Shown: positions 18,518-26,244 of the stretch, piece after piece
Layout: each line of letters starts with the position of its first letter
How positions within the stretch are numbered: position 1 is the stretch's first letter
The notes under the pieces: generated by a model
The model's database searches: none
Told to the model about the DNA's origin: nothing
Seen by the model: the letters and a program-made list of their open reading frames with translations, nothing else
NCBI RefSeq assembly: GCF_021431925.1
Contig: NZ_CP090371.1
Coordinates: 2,728,001 to 2,792,000 of the forward strand
Direction: 5' to 3'
DNA from: Halobaculum sp. CBA1158
GTDB lineage: Archaea; Halobacteriota; Halobacteria; Halobacteriales; Haloferacaceae
DNA: 64,000 nt
Position numbers and translations under genes: made by a program

Positions 18518-19894
18518 ATGAGTGACCCGGCAGAGGACGTGGTCGAACTTCTCGTGACCGTCCACCGCTACAACGAGGACCGCGACCTCGACGCCGACGA
18601 CCTACCGCCGCGGTACCGCCAGGTCTTCTGGAGCGAATCGCCCGAGGAGGAGGACGGACCGGGCGGCGTGGAGCGCCCGCTTCACGTGACCGAGTCGACT
18701 GCGAAGACCGCCACCGGCGTCGAGCGCCCGTGGGAGGCGATCTCCGATCTCCTGTTCACCCAGCGGAAGGACTTCTCCGGGGAGGTGTCGCTGTCGCAGC
18801 CCGAGATGGCCGTCGAGTGGCTGCTGGACCGCGTCGACGACGACGACCTCCTGAGCAACCCCGTGCTCGCGGCGATCGCCGACGACCCGGACGTCGAGCA
18901 CGACGCCGAGTTCTCCGTCGACCACGCCGAGGCCCGCGACGAGAACCGCCCCGTGCGCGCCGACCGGGTGTGGATCGACGCGCTGCTGGGCGAGTACTTC
19001 GACGAGGAGGAGGACGCCGAGATGCTCGATCTCGTCACGGTGAAGGCACCCGAGGAGATCGAGATGACGCTGAAGGACCTCGTGCTCACGACCGACCAGG
19101 AGGGCGAGATCCGCAAGCTGATGAAGGCGATCGAGCACCGCCAGTACCTCGCCGACATCGGCCTGCGCGAGATCGGCAAGCTCCTGTTCGTGGGGCCGCC
19201 CGGCACCGGCAAGACGACCGCCGCCCGCGCGCTCGCCCACGAACTCGGCCTCCCGTTCGTCGAGGTGAAGCTCTCGATGGTGACCAGCCAGTACCTCGGC
19301 GAGACCGCCAAGAACGTCGAGAAGACGTTCGAGGTCGCGAAGCGGCTCGCGCCGTGCATCCTCTTCATCGACGAGTTCGACTCCGTCGCCAAGACCCGCA
19401 AGTCCGACGAGCACGCCGCACTCAAGCGCGCGGTCAACACCCTGCTCAAGAGCATCGACGAGGTGTCGCTGGTCCGCGACGAGGTGCTTCTCATCTCGGC
19501 GACGAACCACCCCGACCAGCTCGACGCCGCCGCCTGGCGGCGCTTCGACGAGATCGTCAACTTCCCCAAGCCCGACCGGCAGATGCGCTCGGACATCCTC
19601 CGGGTCATCACCCGCGAGATGGAGATCGCCAAGTTCGACCCCGACGAGGTCGCCGACCGCACCGAGGGGCTCACCGGGAGCGACCTCCGGCTCGTGCTCC
19701 GGGAGGCCGTCTTGGAGGCGCTCACCGACGACCGCATGGAGATCACCCAGGAGGACATCATGGACGCCGTCCAGGACTTCGAGGAGCGCGATAACCTCAA
19801 GAATATGAACATGATCGACGGCGAGGGCGCGGAGGTCGTCGGCGACGGCGGGGACGGTCACGACCACGACCACGATCACAGTCACGACGACTGA
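18518..19894 (+). CDS. AAA ATPase (CDC48/proteasome-ATPase-like, single AAA domain)
   Basis: A 458-residue protein. An acidic N-terminal half without recognised domain (about 1-200) is followed by one AAA module. Walker A is GPPGTGKTTAARAL, a pore-loop-like segment reads SMVTSQYLGETAKNV, Walker B is ILFIDEFDSVAK, and an SRH-like ATNHPDQLDAAAWRRFD and the lid helices follow. The tail is His/Asp-rich (HDHDHDHSHDD) and could bind metal. A TATA element cgcttaac (18485-18492) supports a leaderless ATG at 18518. It probably unfolds or remodels proteins; the partner is unknown. A single gene, with no operon partner. Confidence 0.88.
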   Translation: MSDPAEDVVELLVTVHRYNEDRDLDADDLPPRYRQVFWSESPEEEDGPGGVERPLHVTESTAKTATGVERPWEAISDLLFTQRKDFSGEVSLSQPEMAVEWLLDRVDDDDLLSNPVLAAIADDPDVEHDAEFSVDHAEARDENRPVRADRVWIDALLGEYFDEEEDAEMLDLVTVKAPEEIEMTLKDLVLTTDQEGEIRKLMKAIEHRQYLADIGLREIGKLLFVGPPGTGKTTAARALAHELGLPFVEVKLSMVTSQYLGETAKNVEKTFEVAKRLAPCILFIDEFDSVAKTRKSDEHAALKRAVNTLLKSIDEVSLVRDEVLLISATNHPDQLDAAAWRRFDEIVNFPKPDRQMRSDILRVITREMEIAKFDPDEVADRTEGLTGSDLRLVLREAVLEALTDDRMEITQEDIMDAVQDFEERDNLKNMNMIDGEGAEVVGDGGDGHDHDHDHSHDD

Positions 19895-20203
19895 GGCCGA
19901 ACGACACGCTATTTCACTACTCTACTCGAGATCCGTTTCGGATAGCGCGGACTGACGATAGCCGGTTTATGTCCCAGCGGGCTTCTCAATATGAGGTATA
20001 CGTATGATGCCGTCGGAATATGAGGCATAAGCCAGAATACGAATGTGGACGAGGAAAACGGAACGAGGATCCGTGTTTCAGTTCCGTCCGGTGCCGCGGC
20101 CCGTACGCCTCCTCGGCGACGGAAGAGATCCTGTTGTTCCTCATACTGTCGGACGTAACTTCGTGAAAATATTCGCCACCCCCGGTGTGGCGAAATTCTT
20201 GAA
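19895..20203. other. Lower-G+C intergenic region with repeated tatgagg motifs
   Basis: The sequence is visibly richer in A+T than the flanks. The 13-mer aatatgaggYata occurs twice in the same orientation (19988-20000 and 20017-20029), and its core reappears inverted as cctcata at 20139-20145. No convincing protein is encoded; open frames on both strands are Arg/Ser-rich. It is the upstream region of a decayed HTH gene and looks like regulatory DNA left from a small island. Confidence 0.5.
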
Positions 20204-20223
20204 ATGCTTACCTCCGACAGTAT
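20143..20223. promoter_or_regulatory. Nested palindromes overlapping the start of the HTH remnant
   Basis: The outer arms atactgtcgga (20143-20153) and tccgacagtat (20213-20223) are perfect inverse complements. Inside them ttcgccac (20172-20179) pairs with gtggcgaa (20187-20194) across seven bases. A TATA-like gaaaatatt (20165-20173) abuts the inner palindrome, and the remnant's ATG is at 20204. This geometry suits an operator at the transcription start, as in an autoregulated HTH gene; that is inference. Confidence 0.55.
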
Positions 20224-20455
20224 CAGCCGCCACCGATTCGAACGGTTCTCACGGCGGGAACTCGCCGAACGCATCGACGTTTCGGAGGCGACGGTCCGAC
20301 GAACGGTTCGGATACTCGCCGCAGCCGATCTCGTCGGTATTCGGTCCGAGGCCGGTGCCAAACACGTCGAGATCAACCGGGATCGTCCTCTCGGGGGTCA
20401 CCATCCGGGGAAGCGAGGAGTTCCGAACGCTCCGAAACGCATTGGCCCACGGTGA
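20204..20455 (+). pseudogene. Remnant of an HTH-type regulator
   Basis: The 83-residue frame begins with about 60 residues that look like a true winged helix (FERFSRRELAERIDVSEATV, then RTVRILAAADLVGIRSEAG and HVEINRDR). It then runs into basic, unrelated sequence. In haloarchaea HTH segments ending in INRDR often continue into a nucleotidyltransferase domain, which is missing. After the break another frame reads EEFRTLRNALAHGEFDE, resembling the R-x4-H region of HEPN proteins. I read this as a truncated or frameshifted MNT/HEPN-type module next to the intact toxin-antitoxin pair. It could alternatively be a genuine short HTH protein. Confidence 0.45.
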
Positions 20456-20515
20456 GTTCGATGAGGATCCGTCGGACGTTGTCGACGGTTCCCTCTCGCG
20501 AGTGGCTCCCTCAGA

Positions 20516-20523
20516 CTTATTAC
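20516..20523 (+). promoter_or_regulatory. TATA box of the toxin-antitoxin operon
   Basis: The sequence cttattac is centred 27 bases before the ATG at 20546, within an AT-rich stretch (20515-20545). This fits a leaderless bicistronic message. Confidence 0.6.
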
Positions 20524-20545
20524 AGATCGTTACATTCTATTACAC

Positions 20546-20866
20546 ATGCCAATTAGCATCGACCACTTCGACGAGGGGCCCGCGGATATTCTCGACCTCC
20601 AGGAGGGGACGCAACCGTATCGTATCATCCAATTCCTCGCCGAGAACAGCGAACAGGCGTTCACGCAGACGGAAATTCACGAAGCGACAGACATCAAGCG
20701 CGGGAGCGTTGGAGCTGCGCTGTCGCGCTTGGAGGACCGCGGCCTCGTCCGCCACCGCGGGCGGTACTGGGCCATCGCAGCGGATGACCGCCTCGCATCG
20801 TACGCGGCGCAGGTGAACGCCAGCTCTGCCTCGACGACGGACGACTACTACGGGGATGAGGAATGA
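20546..20866 (+). CDS. Winged-HTH antitoxin-like protein
   Basis: A 106-residue protein with a MarR/ArsR-like winged helix: YRIIQFLAENSEQAFTQTEI, then RGSVGAALSRLEDRGLVRHR and a wing RGRYWAI. The C-terminus is acidic and probably disordered (SSASTTDDYYGDEE), as expected of an antitoxin toxin-binding tail. Its stop overlaps the ATG of the MazF-like gene (ATGA). It most likely represses its own promoter and neutralises the downstream toxin. The region has lower G+C than the genes around it, which suggests acquisition by transfer. Confidence 0.8.
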   Translation: MPISIDHFDEGPADILDLQEGTQPYRIIQFLAENSEQAFTQTEIHEATDIKRGSVGAALSRLEDRGLVRHRGRYWAIAADDRLASYAAQVNASSASTTDDYYGDEE

Positions 20867-21198
20867 GCGAGGGCTACGAGCGAGGTGCGGTCGTGAAAGG
20901 CCCCGATCTCCTCGTGGGCCACGAGTACCGCCCGTACGTCTGTTTGAACGATGACTCACACCCGTTCCACGACGAGGAAGCGCTCTACGCGGCAAGCACG
21001 ACGACGCGACGCGCAGTCGCCATCCCACTCACCGACGACGACTTCGTTTCGGGCGGCCTGCCCCGAGAGAGCTACGTGAACCCGTGGACAGTCGTCACGG
21101 TTCGACACGCCGACATGGATCACGTAGAGGGGCGTCTCATCGAGGCGACGACCGAGAAGATCACCCGAGAGGTCGCCGGCTACATCGGCGTTCGGTAG
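20863..21198 (+). CDS. MazF/PemK-like toxin (predicted ribonuclease)
   Basis: A 111-residue protein with the PemK/MazF fold pattern: RGAVVKGPDLL and RPYVCLND at the N-terminus, a central ASTTTRRAVAIPL strand, SYVNPWTVVTVRHADM and a C-terminal helix. MazF-type toxins cleave RNA and arrest growth. The conserved Arg of the N-terminal RG/RP segments is visible; the exact catalytic pair cannot be assigned by eye. The start overlaps the antitoxin stop by four bases. Haloarchaeal HTH/MazF pairs of this layout are known, so the assignment is fairly firm, but activity is untested. Confidence 0.8.
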   Translation: MSEGYERGAVVKGPDLLVGHEYRPYVCLNDDSHPFHDEEALYAASTTTRRAVAIPLTDDDFVSGGLPRESYVNPWTVVTVRHADMDHVEGRLIEATTEKITREVAGYIGVR

Positions 21199-21422
21199 CC
21201 CTGCATTCGGGTGGCGATTAGAGTTCCGCGACGAGATTCTGACCGGAGCACTGCTTCGGGTGAAGGTGCCTATCCGACTCCCCGTTCGCATCGAAGTCTC
21301 GCTGCGCTCGACCTCGCTCCCGCTCACGGGTCGCTGCGCTCCCCGTTCGCGTTTCGTGGCCTCGCTTCGCTCGGCCACGCTCCCGACACGGCTTAGTCGC
21401 CCCCTCCCACACCATCGGGTAG

Positions 21423-22247
21423 ATGCGCGTCACCCTCCTCGGCACGGGCGACACCACGGGAACTCCGACCGTCGGCTGCGACTGCGACACCTGTGAGGCC
21501 GCCCGCGAGCGCGGGATCGAGCGCTCCCGATTCTCCGTCCACGTCGAGAACGACCGCACCGGCGAGAGCCTCCTGATCGACTTCTCGCCGGACTTTCGCC
21601 AGCAGTTTCTCACCCACGACGTTCCGCTGCCGGACGCCGGGGTCGTCTCGCACGTCCACTTCGACCACCTCGACGGCCTCGGCAACGTCTACCGCCTGGT
21701 CGACGACCTCCCCGTGTACGCCGCGAGCGAGGTCGACCCCGTCACCGGCGAGTCGGTCGCCGACACGGTCCGCTCGAAGTACGACTACCTCGACCGCGTC
21801 ACCGTCGAGGACGCCTCCCCGTTCGATCCGGTCCGCATGTGCGGCCTCGATGTGACGCTCGTCCCGGTCGATCACCCGCCGCTCGTCTGTTACGGGCTCT
21901 CGGTCGAGGACCCCGAGACGGGCGCGAAGCTATCGCTGTCGGGCGACACGAGCTACGACGTGTCCGGCGACTCGCGGGCGGCGCTCGCGGACCCGGACCT
22001 CCTGCTGGCCGACGGCATCGTCCCCGCGCGCTTCTGTGAGTACCACCCGATGGGCGGCACGGACGAGGGGCCCGACGGCACGCCGTACACCTTCGGCACG
22101 AAGCACATGACTCGGGAGGGCGCGCTCGCGTTCGCCGACGACCTGAACGCGGAGACGACGCGGCTGGTCCACCTCGCGCACTACTACCCGCCCGAGGAGG
22201 CGTTCGCCGAGCCGCTGGCCGTCGACGGCGAGACGTACGATCTGTAG
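21423..22247 (+). CDS. Metallo-beta-lactamase-fold hydrolase (PhnP/phosphodiesterase-like)
   Basis: A 274-residue protein. The metal-binding motif H77-V-H79-F-D81-H82 is intact, with later ligands in SLSGDTSYD and HLAHYYP. An N-terminal GTPTVGCDCDTC segment matches the zinc knot of the PhnP-like branch (cyclic ribose phosphodiesterases and relatives). It begins at ATG 21423, with ggcttagtc about 29 bases upstream. No phosphonate genes are nearby, so the true substrate is open; RNase Z-like tRNA processing is less likely given the PhnP-type Cys cluster. Confidence 0.85.
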   Translation: MRVTLLGTGDTTGTPTVGCDCDTCEAARERGIERSRFSVHVENDRTGESLLIDFSPDFRQQFLTHDVPLPDAGVVSHVHFDHLDGLGNVYRLVDDLPVYAASEVDPVTGESVADTVRSKYDYLDRVTVEDASPFDPVRMCGLDVTLVPVDHPPLVCYGLSVEDPETGAKLSLSGDTSYDVSGDSRAALADPDLLLADGIVPARFCEYHPMGGTDEGPDGTPYTFGTKHMTREGALAFADDLNAETTRLVHLAHYYPPEEAFAEPLAVDGETYDL

Positions 22248-22318
22248 ACGGCCCCCGCGCTTCTCGGCCGTCCGTCCCGGCGAAGGTATTTGCCGCTCGG
22301 ACCCGTAACCGGTCTAAC

Positions 22319-23926
22319 TTGAACGTCCGTTCGACCCCGGCGGCGACGGTGGCCGTCGCCGCCCTCCTCGCGGCCTCGGTGCTCGTCCCGTTCGTCGGCG
22401 TCGCCGGCGCGGTCCCCGACGCCCGCGTCGCGGTGACCGACGCGACCGTCTCGCCCGCCACGCCGACCGCCGGCGCGCCGATCACCGTCGAGGCGACCGT
22501 GCGACTCTCGGCAGGCAGCGACTCCCCGGCCGACCTCGACCGTCTCGCCGTCGTCGACGCCGACGGTGAGACGGTGGGCGAGGCGACCGGACTCGGATCC
22601 CTGTCGCCCGGCGAGACGCTGACGGTGCCCGTGAGCGTCACCCTCGACGAGGTCGGCGAGCACGACCTGACCGTCGTCGCCGAGTTCTCCGACGACGACG
22701 ACGAGACGGCGACGGCGCGGAGGCCGCTCTCGCTGGTCGTCGAGCGGGGCGGGCCGCTGGTCGAACTCGACGCGTCCGAGGCCGTCGCCGGCGCGGACTC
22801 GACCGTCGGCGTCACCGTCTCGAACCCGACGACTGCAGCGTTGCGCGACCTGGTCGTGACCGTCGAGAGCCCGAGCGACGGCGAGCGGACCCGCCGGACC
22901 GTCGCGACGCTCGCGGCCGGGGCGAGCCAGCAGCTCAACTTCTCCGTGCGGCCCGACGAGGCCGGCGAGCGACCGTTCCGCGTCGCCGTCGAGTACACGA
23001 CCGCCGCGGGGACGCGCGCGGAGACGGCCCACGAGCGCGCCGTCGTCGTCGACGCCCGGTCGACCGACGTGGGCGTCCGGGTCGACCCCGCCGGCGACGG
23101 CGGCGACGGCGCGGGCGGCGGCGTCGGCGCGGCCGGGCTCGCTGGCGTCATCGGCGGGGGCGGCGGAGGCGGTGCGCTCCAGCCGTCCGGCGGCGGCGAC
23201 GGCGGGTCCGAGGACGGCACGGCCGTCGACGTGACGGTGACGAACTTCGGCAACGCCGCCGTCGAGCGCGTCGTGCTCGTGCCCCGCGGCGACAACGGTA
23301 CCGTCGTCGAGTCGATCGGCCGCGTCGCCGTCGCCGACGCGCTCGCGCCGGGAGAGGCCGCGACGGCCACGGTCGACCTCTCGGACGTCGAGACCGCCGG
23401 AACGATCCGGTTCGTCGCCGAGTTCGTCGCCGCCGGAGAGCGGGGCGAGGCGGCCGTCGGCTACGACGTGCGTCCCGAGCGCGGGGCCGTCGACCTGACC
23501 GGTATGAACGTCAGCGTCGGGGAGGGCGGTCGAGTCACCCTGGAGGGCAACCTCGGTAACGTCGGCGACGGCGAGGTCTCGGGCGTCGTCGTCGGCGTCG
23601 CAGACGGGGAGTTCGCCCGGGCCGCCTACCCGCAGCGCGACTACTTCGTCGGCTCGGTCGGCGCGAGCGAGTTCGCCCCCTTCCGGGTGACCGCACGGGT
23701 TGACGTCGCGAACGCGTCGACCGTGCCGGTCGCCGTGTCGTACACGACCGGCGACGACCGGATCCGCGAGGTGATCGAGGTACCGCTGCCGACGGGCGCG
23801 GGCGACGCGAGCGACGCCGGATCGACGGCCGCGATCGGCGGCTTCGGGGCCGTCGGCGGCGGACTCCTCGTCGTCGGCGTCGCCGTGCCCGCGGCCGTCG
23901 CCGTGCTCGCGCGCCGGTACCGATGA
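22319..23926 (+). CDS. Secreted CARDB/beta-sandwich protein of an ABC export operon
   Basis: A 535-residue protein. It has a signal peptide (VAVAALLAASVLVPFVGVAGA), three or more CARDB-like beta-sandwich repeats and a glycine-rich spacer near residues 260-305 (VIGGGGGGGAL). A C-terminal membrane helix (LLVVGVAVPAAVAVLARRYR) would anchor it on the outer face. The best start is TTG at 22319: it gives a full signal peptide, whereas the next in-frame GTG would remove its basic end. The stop overlaps the ATPase ATG. In haloarchaea such COG1361-like proteins accompany MacB-type permeases, probably as the extracytoplasmic partner. Confidence 0.8.
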   Translation: MNVRSTPAATVAVAALLAASVLVPFVGVAGAVPDARVAVTDATVSPATPTAGAPITVEATVRLSAGSDSPADLDRLAVVDADGETVGEATGLGSLSPGETLTVPVSVTLDEVGEHDLTVVAEFSDDDDETATARRPLSLVVERGGPLVELDASEAVAGADSTVGVTVSNPTTAALRDLVVTVESPSDGERTRRTVATLAAGASQQLNFSVRPDEAGERPFRVAVEYTTAAGTRAETAHERAVVVDARSTDVGVRVDPAGDGGDGAGGGVGAAGLAGVIGGGGGGGALQPSGGGDGGSEDGTAVDVTVTNFGNAAVERVVLVPRGDNGTVVESIGRVAVADALAPGEAATATVDLSDVETAGTIRFVAEFVAAGERGEAAVGYDVRPERGAVDLTGMNVSVGEGGRVTLEGNLGNVGDGEVSGVVVGVADGEFARAAYPQRDYFVGSVGASEFAPFRVTARVDVANASTVPVAVSYTTGDDRIREVIEVPLPTGAGDASDAGSTAAIGGFGAVGGGLLVVGVAVPAAVAVLARRYR

Positions 23927-24840
23927 GCCGCGGCGACTCGGGGGCCGCCCCCGAATCGATCGACGGTGAGCAGGCCGCTGGCGGACCGATCGCCGACGAC
24001 GTCGATGCGGACCGCGACGGCGACGGCGACAGCGACGCGGACCGCGACGCCGCCCGCGACCGCGACGCGGACCGCGACGCCGCCCGCGACCGCGACGCCG
24101 ATTCACACCGCGACGCCGGCCCCGACACCGATGCCGACGGCAACCGCGACCGCGACTGCGACGGCGACCGCGACGCCGCGCCGCCGCTGCGGCTCGTCGA
24201 CGTGGTCAAGCGCTACGAGGGCGGCGGCGGCACGGTCACGGCGCTGTCGGACGTCGAGTTCGCGGTCGCGGCCGGCGAGGTCGTCGCCGTCGTGGGCCCC
24301 TCCGGCTCGGGGAAGTCGACGATGCTCAACCTGCTCGGACTGCTCGACGACCCGACAGAGGGGCGGGTCGAGCTTCACGGCTCGCCGGTGGCCGGACGGA
24401 CGGCCCGCGAGCGCACGGACGTGCGCCGGGAGACGATCGGCTTCGTCTTCCAGGACTTCCATCTCGTCCCCACGCTCTCGGCCCTGGAGAACGTCCGCCT
24501 GCCGACAGCATTCCTGCCCGAGGACCGCACGGACCGCGCCCGCGACCTGCTCGGCAGGGTCGGCCTCGGGGACCGGCTGGACCACACGCCCGACGAGCTG
24601 TCGGGCGGACAGAAACAGCGCGTCGCCATCGCGCGCTCGCTGATCAACGAGCCGGACGTGCTGCTCGCGGACGAGCCGACGGGGAACCTCGACCGCGACA
24701 CCGGCGTCTCGGTGCTCGAGGAGGTCCGCGAGATCGCCGCCGGCGGCGTCGGCGTCGTCGCCGTCACCCACGACGACCTGGTGACCGACTACGCCGACCG
24801 CACCGTCAGGCTCGTCGACGGGGTGCTCCGGGATGCGTGA
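23923..24840 (+). CDS. ABC transporter ATP-binding protein (MacB/LolD type)
   Basis: A 305-residue protein. The ATPase domain starts near residue 90 with Walker A GPSGSGKSTML, Q-loop FQDFHLVPTL, signature LSGGQKQRVAIARSL and Walker B VLLADEPTGNLD, all typical of the LolD/MacB class. The first about 85 residues are unusual: alternating Asp/Arg/Ala runs such as DADRDAARDRDAD repeated twice, encoded by a 30-bp tandem repeat (about 24038-24097). It is coupled to the upstream gene (ATGA overlap) and overlaps the permease by 8 bases. It energises the export complex. Confidence 0.93.
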   Translation: MSRGDSGAAPESIDGEQAAGGPIADDVDADRDGDGDSDADRDAARDRDADRDAARDRDADSHRDAGPDTDADGNRDRDCDGDRDAAPPLRLVDVVKRYEGGGGTVTALSDVEFAVAAGEVVAVVGPSGSGKSTMLNLLGLLDDPTEGRVELHGSPVAGRTARERTDVRRETIGFVFQDFHLVPTLSALENVRLPTAFLPEDRTDRARDLLGRVGLGDRLDHTPDELSGGQKQRVAIARSLINEPDVLLADEPTGNLDRDTGVSVLEEVREIAAGGVGVVAVTHDDLVTDYADRTVRLVDGVLRDA

Positions 24841-26116
24841 CCGCCTCCGAGCCGGCCTCCGTCGGCTCGTCGGCGCGCTCCGTCGGGGCGGTGCACGGAT
24901 CGGGGGCGTCGCCGGCGCGGGGGCGACCCGCGCACTCGAGGCCGTCCCCGAGCCGGTCGCCGACCGTGCGCGTCGCGCCGCCGCGCGGGTCGGTCGGCGG
25001 TTCCCGGCGGCGTCGCTGGCGGTTCGCAACCTCTCGCGACAGCGCCTCCGCGCGGGGCTGGCGGCGCTGGGGATCGTCATCGGCGTGTTCGCGGTGGTGT
25101 CGCTGGGGATGCTCGGAACCGCGCTCCAGACGGCCGCGACCGACGAACTCGGGGGGCTCGGAAATCAGGTGATCGTGAGTCCCGCCCCCGAGACCGACGC
25201 CGAGACGCTGAACGCCCGCGACCTGCAGGCGATCGAACGCGCCGCCGCGGGCCGCGGAGCGGTCGTCCCGCTGAAGTCCGCTGGCGCGACCGTCAGCGCC
25301 GGGAGCGGACGGACCGTCGCGCAACTGTACGGGACGACGAATCCCGGGGCGTTGTTCGGCGACGCGCCGGGCGTCCCCGCGTACCACCGCCAGGGGGCGA
25401 TCGTGGGGGCGGACGTCGCCGGCGCGCTCGACCTCCGGGTGGGCTCAACCCTGACGGTCGAGTCGAACAGCTACCGGGTGGTCGCGGTGTTGCCCGAACA
25501 GGCGTCCGTCTCCCCGCTGCAGGCGGACTCAGCGGTCGTGTTGCCGCCCGGCGAGTTCGCCGCCGACGGCTACTCGCAGGTGGTCGTGCGCGCCGACTCC
25601 GGCGGCGACGCCGAGGCGGTCGCCGGCGAGGTGCGCGACCGGCTGAACGCCCGCGAGCGCCGCGTGTCGGTGTTCTCGCTGACGAGCATCCTCTCGCAGA
25701 TCCGGGAGTTCTTCGCGCTGCTCAACGGCTTCCTGCTGGCGGTCGCGGGCGTGTCGCTGGTCGTCGCCGGCGTCTCCATCTTCAACGTCATGCTGATGAC
25801 AGTCTCCGAGCGCCGGGGCGAGATCGGCGTGCTCCGGGCGGTGGGGATCCACCGCGATCAGGTGTTGCGGACGCTGCTGGTGGAGGCGACCCTCCTCGGT
25901 GTCGTCGGCGGCGCGGTCGGGGTGGCGCTCGGGACCGTCGGCGTGGTCCTCGTCGCGCTCAACACCGACCTCCCGCTGGATGCTGTGCTCGTCCCGACGA
26001 ACGCCCTCGTCGCCGTCGGCGCGTTCGCCTTCGGCGCGACCGTCGCGCTCGTCGGCGGGCTCTACCCGGCCTACCGCGCCGCCTGGGAGCCGCCCGTGGA
26101 GTCGCTTCGCGGGTAG
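24833..26116 (+). CDS. ABC transporter permease (MacB/FtsX type)
   Basis: A 427-residue protein. A basic amphipathic N-terminus (about 60 residues, Arg-rich) precedes TM1 (LAALGIVIGVFAVVSLGML), a large extracytoplasmic MacB-PCD-like domain (about 90-280) and three C-terminal helices (FLLAVAGVSLVVAGVSIFNV; LGVVGGAVGVALGTVGVVLV; LVAVGAFAFGATVALVGGLY). The cytoplasmic EIGVLRAVG coupling motif is present. It is the third gene of the export operon. Related systems move lipoproteins, peptides or small molecules outward by a mechanotransmission mechanism; the cargo here is unknown. Confidence 0.92.
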   Translation: MRDRLRAGLRRLVGALRRGGARIGGVAGAGATRALEAVPEPVADRARRAAARVGRRFPAASLAVRNLSRQRLRAGLAALGIVIGVFAVVSLGMLGTALQTAATDELGGLGNQVIVSPAPETDAETLNARDLQAIERAAAGRGAVVPLKSAGATVSAGSGRTVAQLYGTTNPGALFGDAPGVPAYHRQGAIVGADVAGALDLRVGSTLTVESNSYRVVAVLPEQASVSPLQADSAVVLPPGEFAADGYSQVVVRADSGGDAEAVAGEVRDRLNARERRVSVFSLTSILSQIREFFALLNGFLLAVAGVSLVVAGVSIFNVMLMTVSERRGEIGVLRAVGIHRDQVLRTLLVEATLLGVVGGAVGVALGTVGVVLVALNTDLPLDAVLVPTNALVAVGAFAFGATVALVGGLYPAYRAAWEPPVESLRG

Positions 26117-26244
26117 GGTCAAGCGCCGGTCGCGTCGCGACGGGCGGGAGGGCCGAGTGGATCGGCGGGACGGCCGAATGGACCGACGAACGCGGGCGCG
26201 GGGAGACCCGAAGACACTTGCGGCCGTGTTCGTATCCCCGTCAC

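Noticed and set aside
19909-20376. Minus-strand frame of 155 codons opposite the HTH remnant
   Set aside because: Ser/Arg-rich shadow; the plus strand shows recognisable HTH helices and palindromic regulatory sites.
21199-21422. Repeated ctcgctgcgctc stretch before the MBL-fold gene, considered as a third copy of the hairpin element
   Set aside because: It lacks both conserved ends (gaaagcccccgg and gcccctttcagtcccacccg); such runs are common in haloarchaeal gaps.
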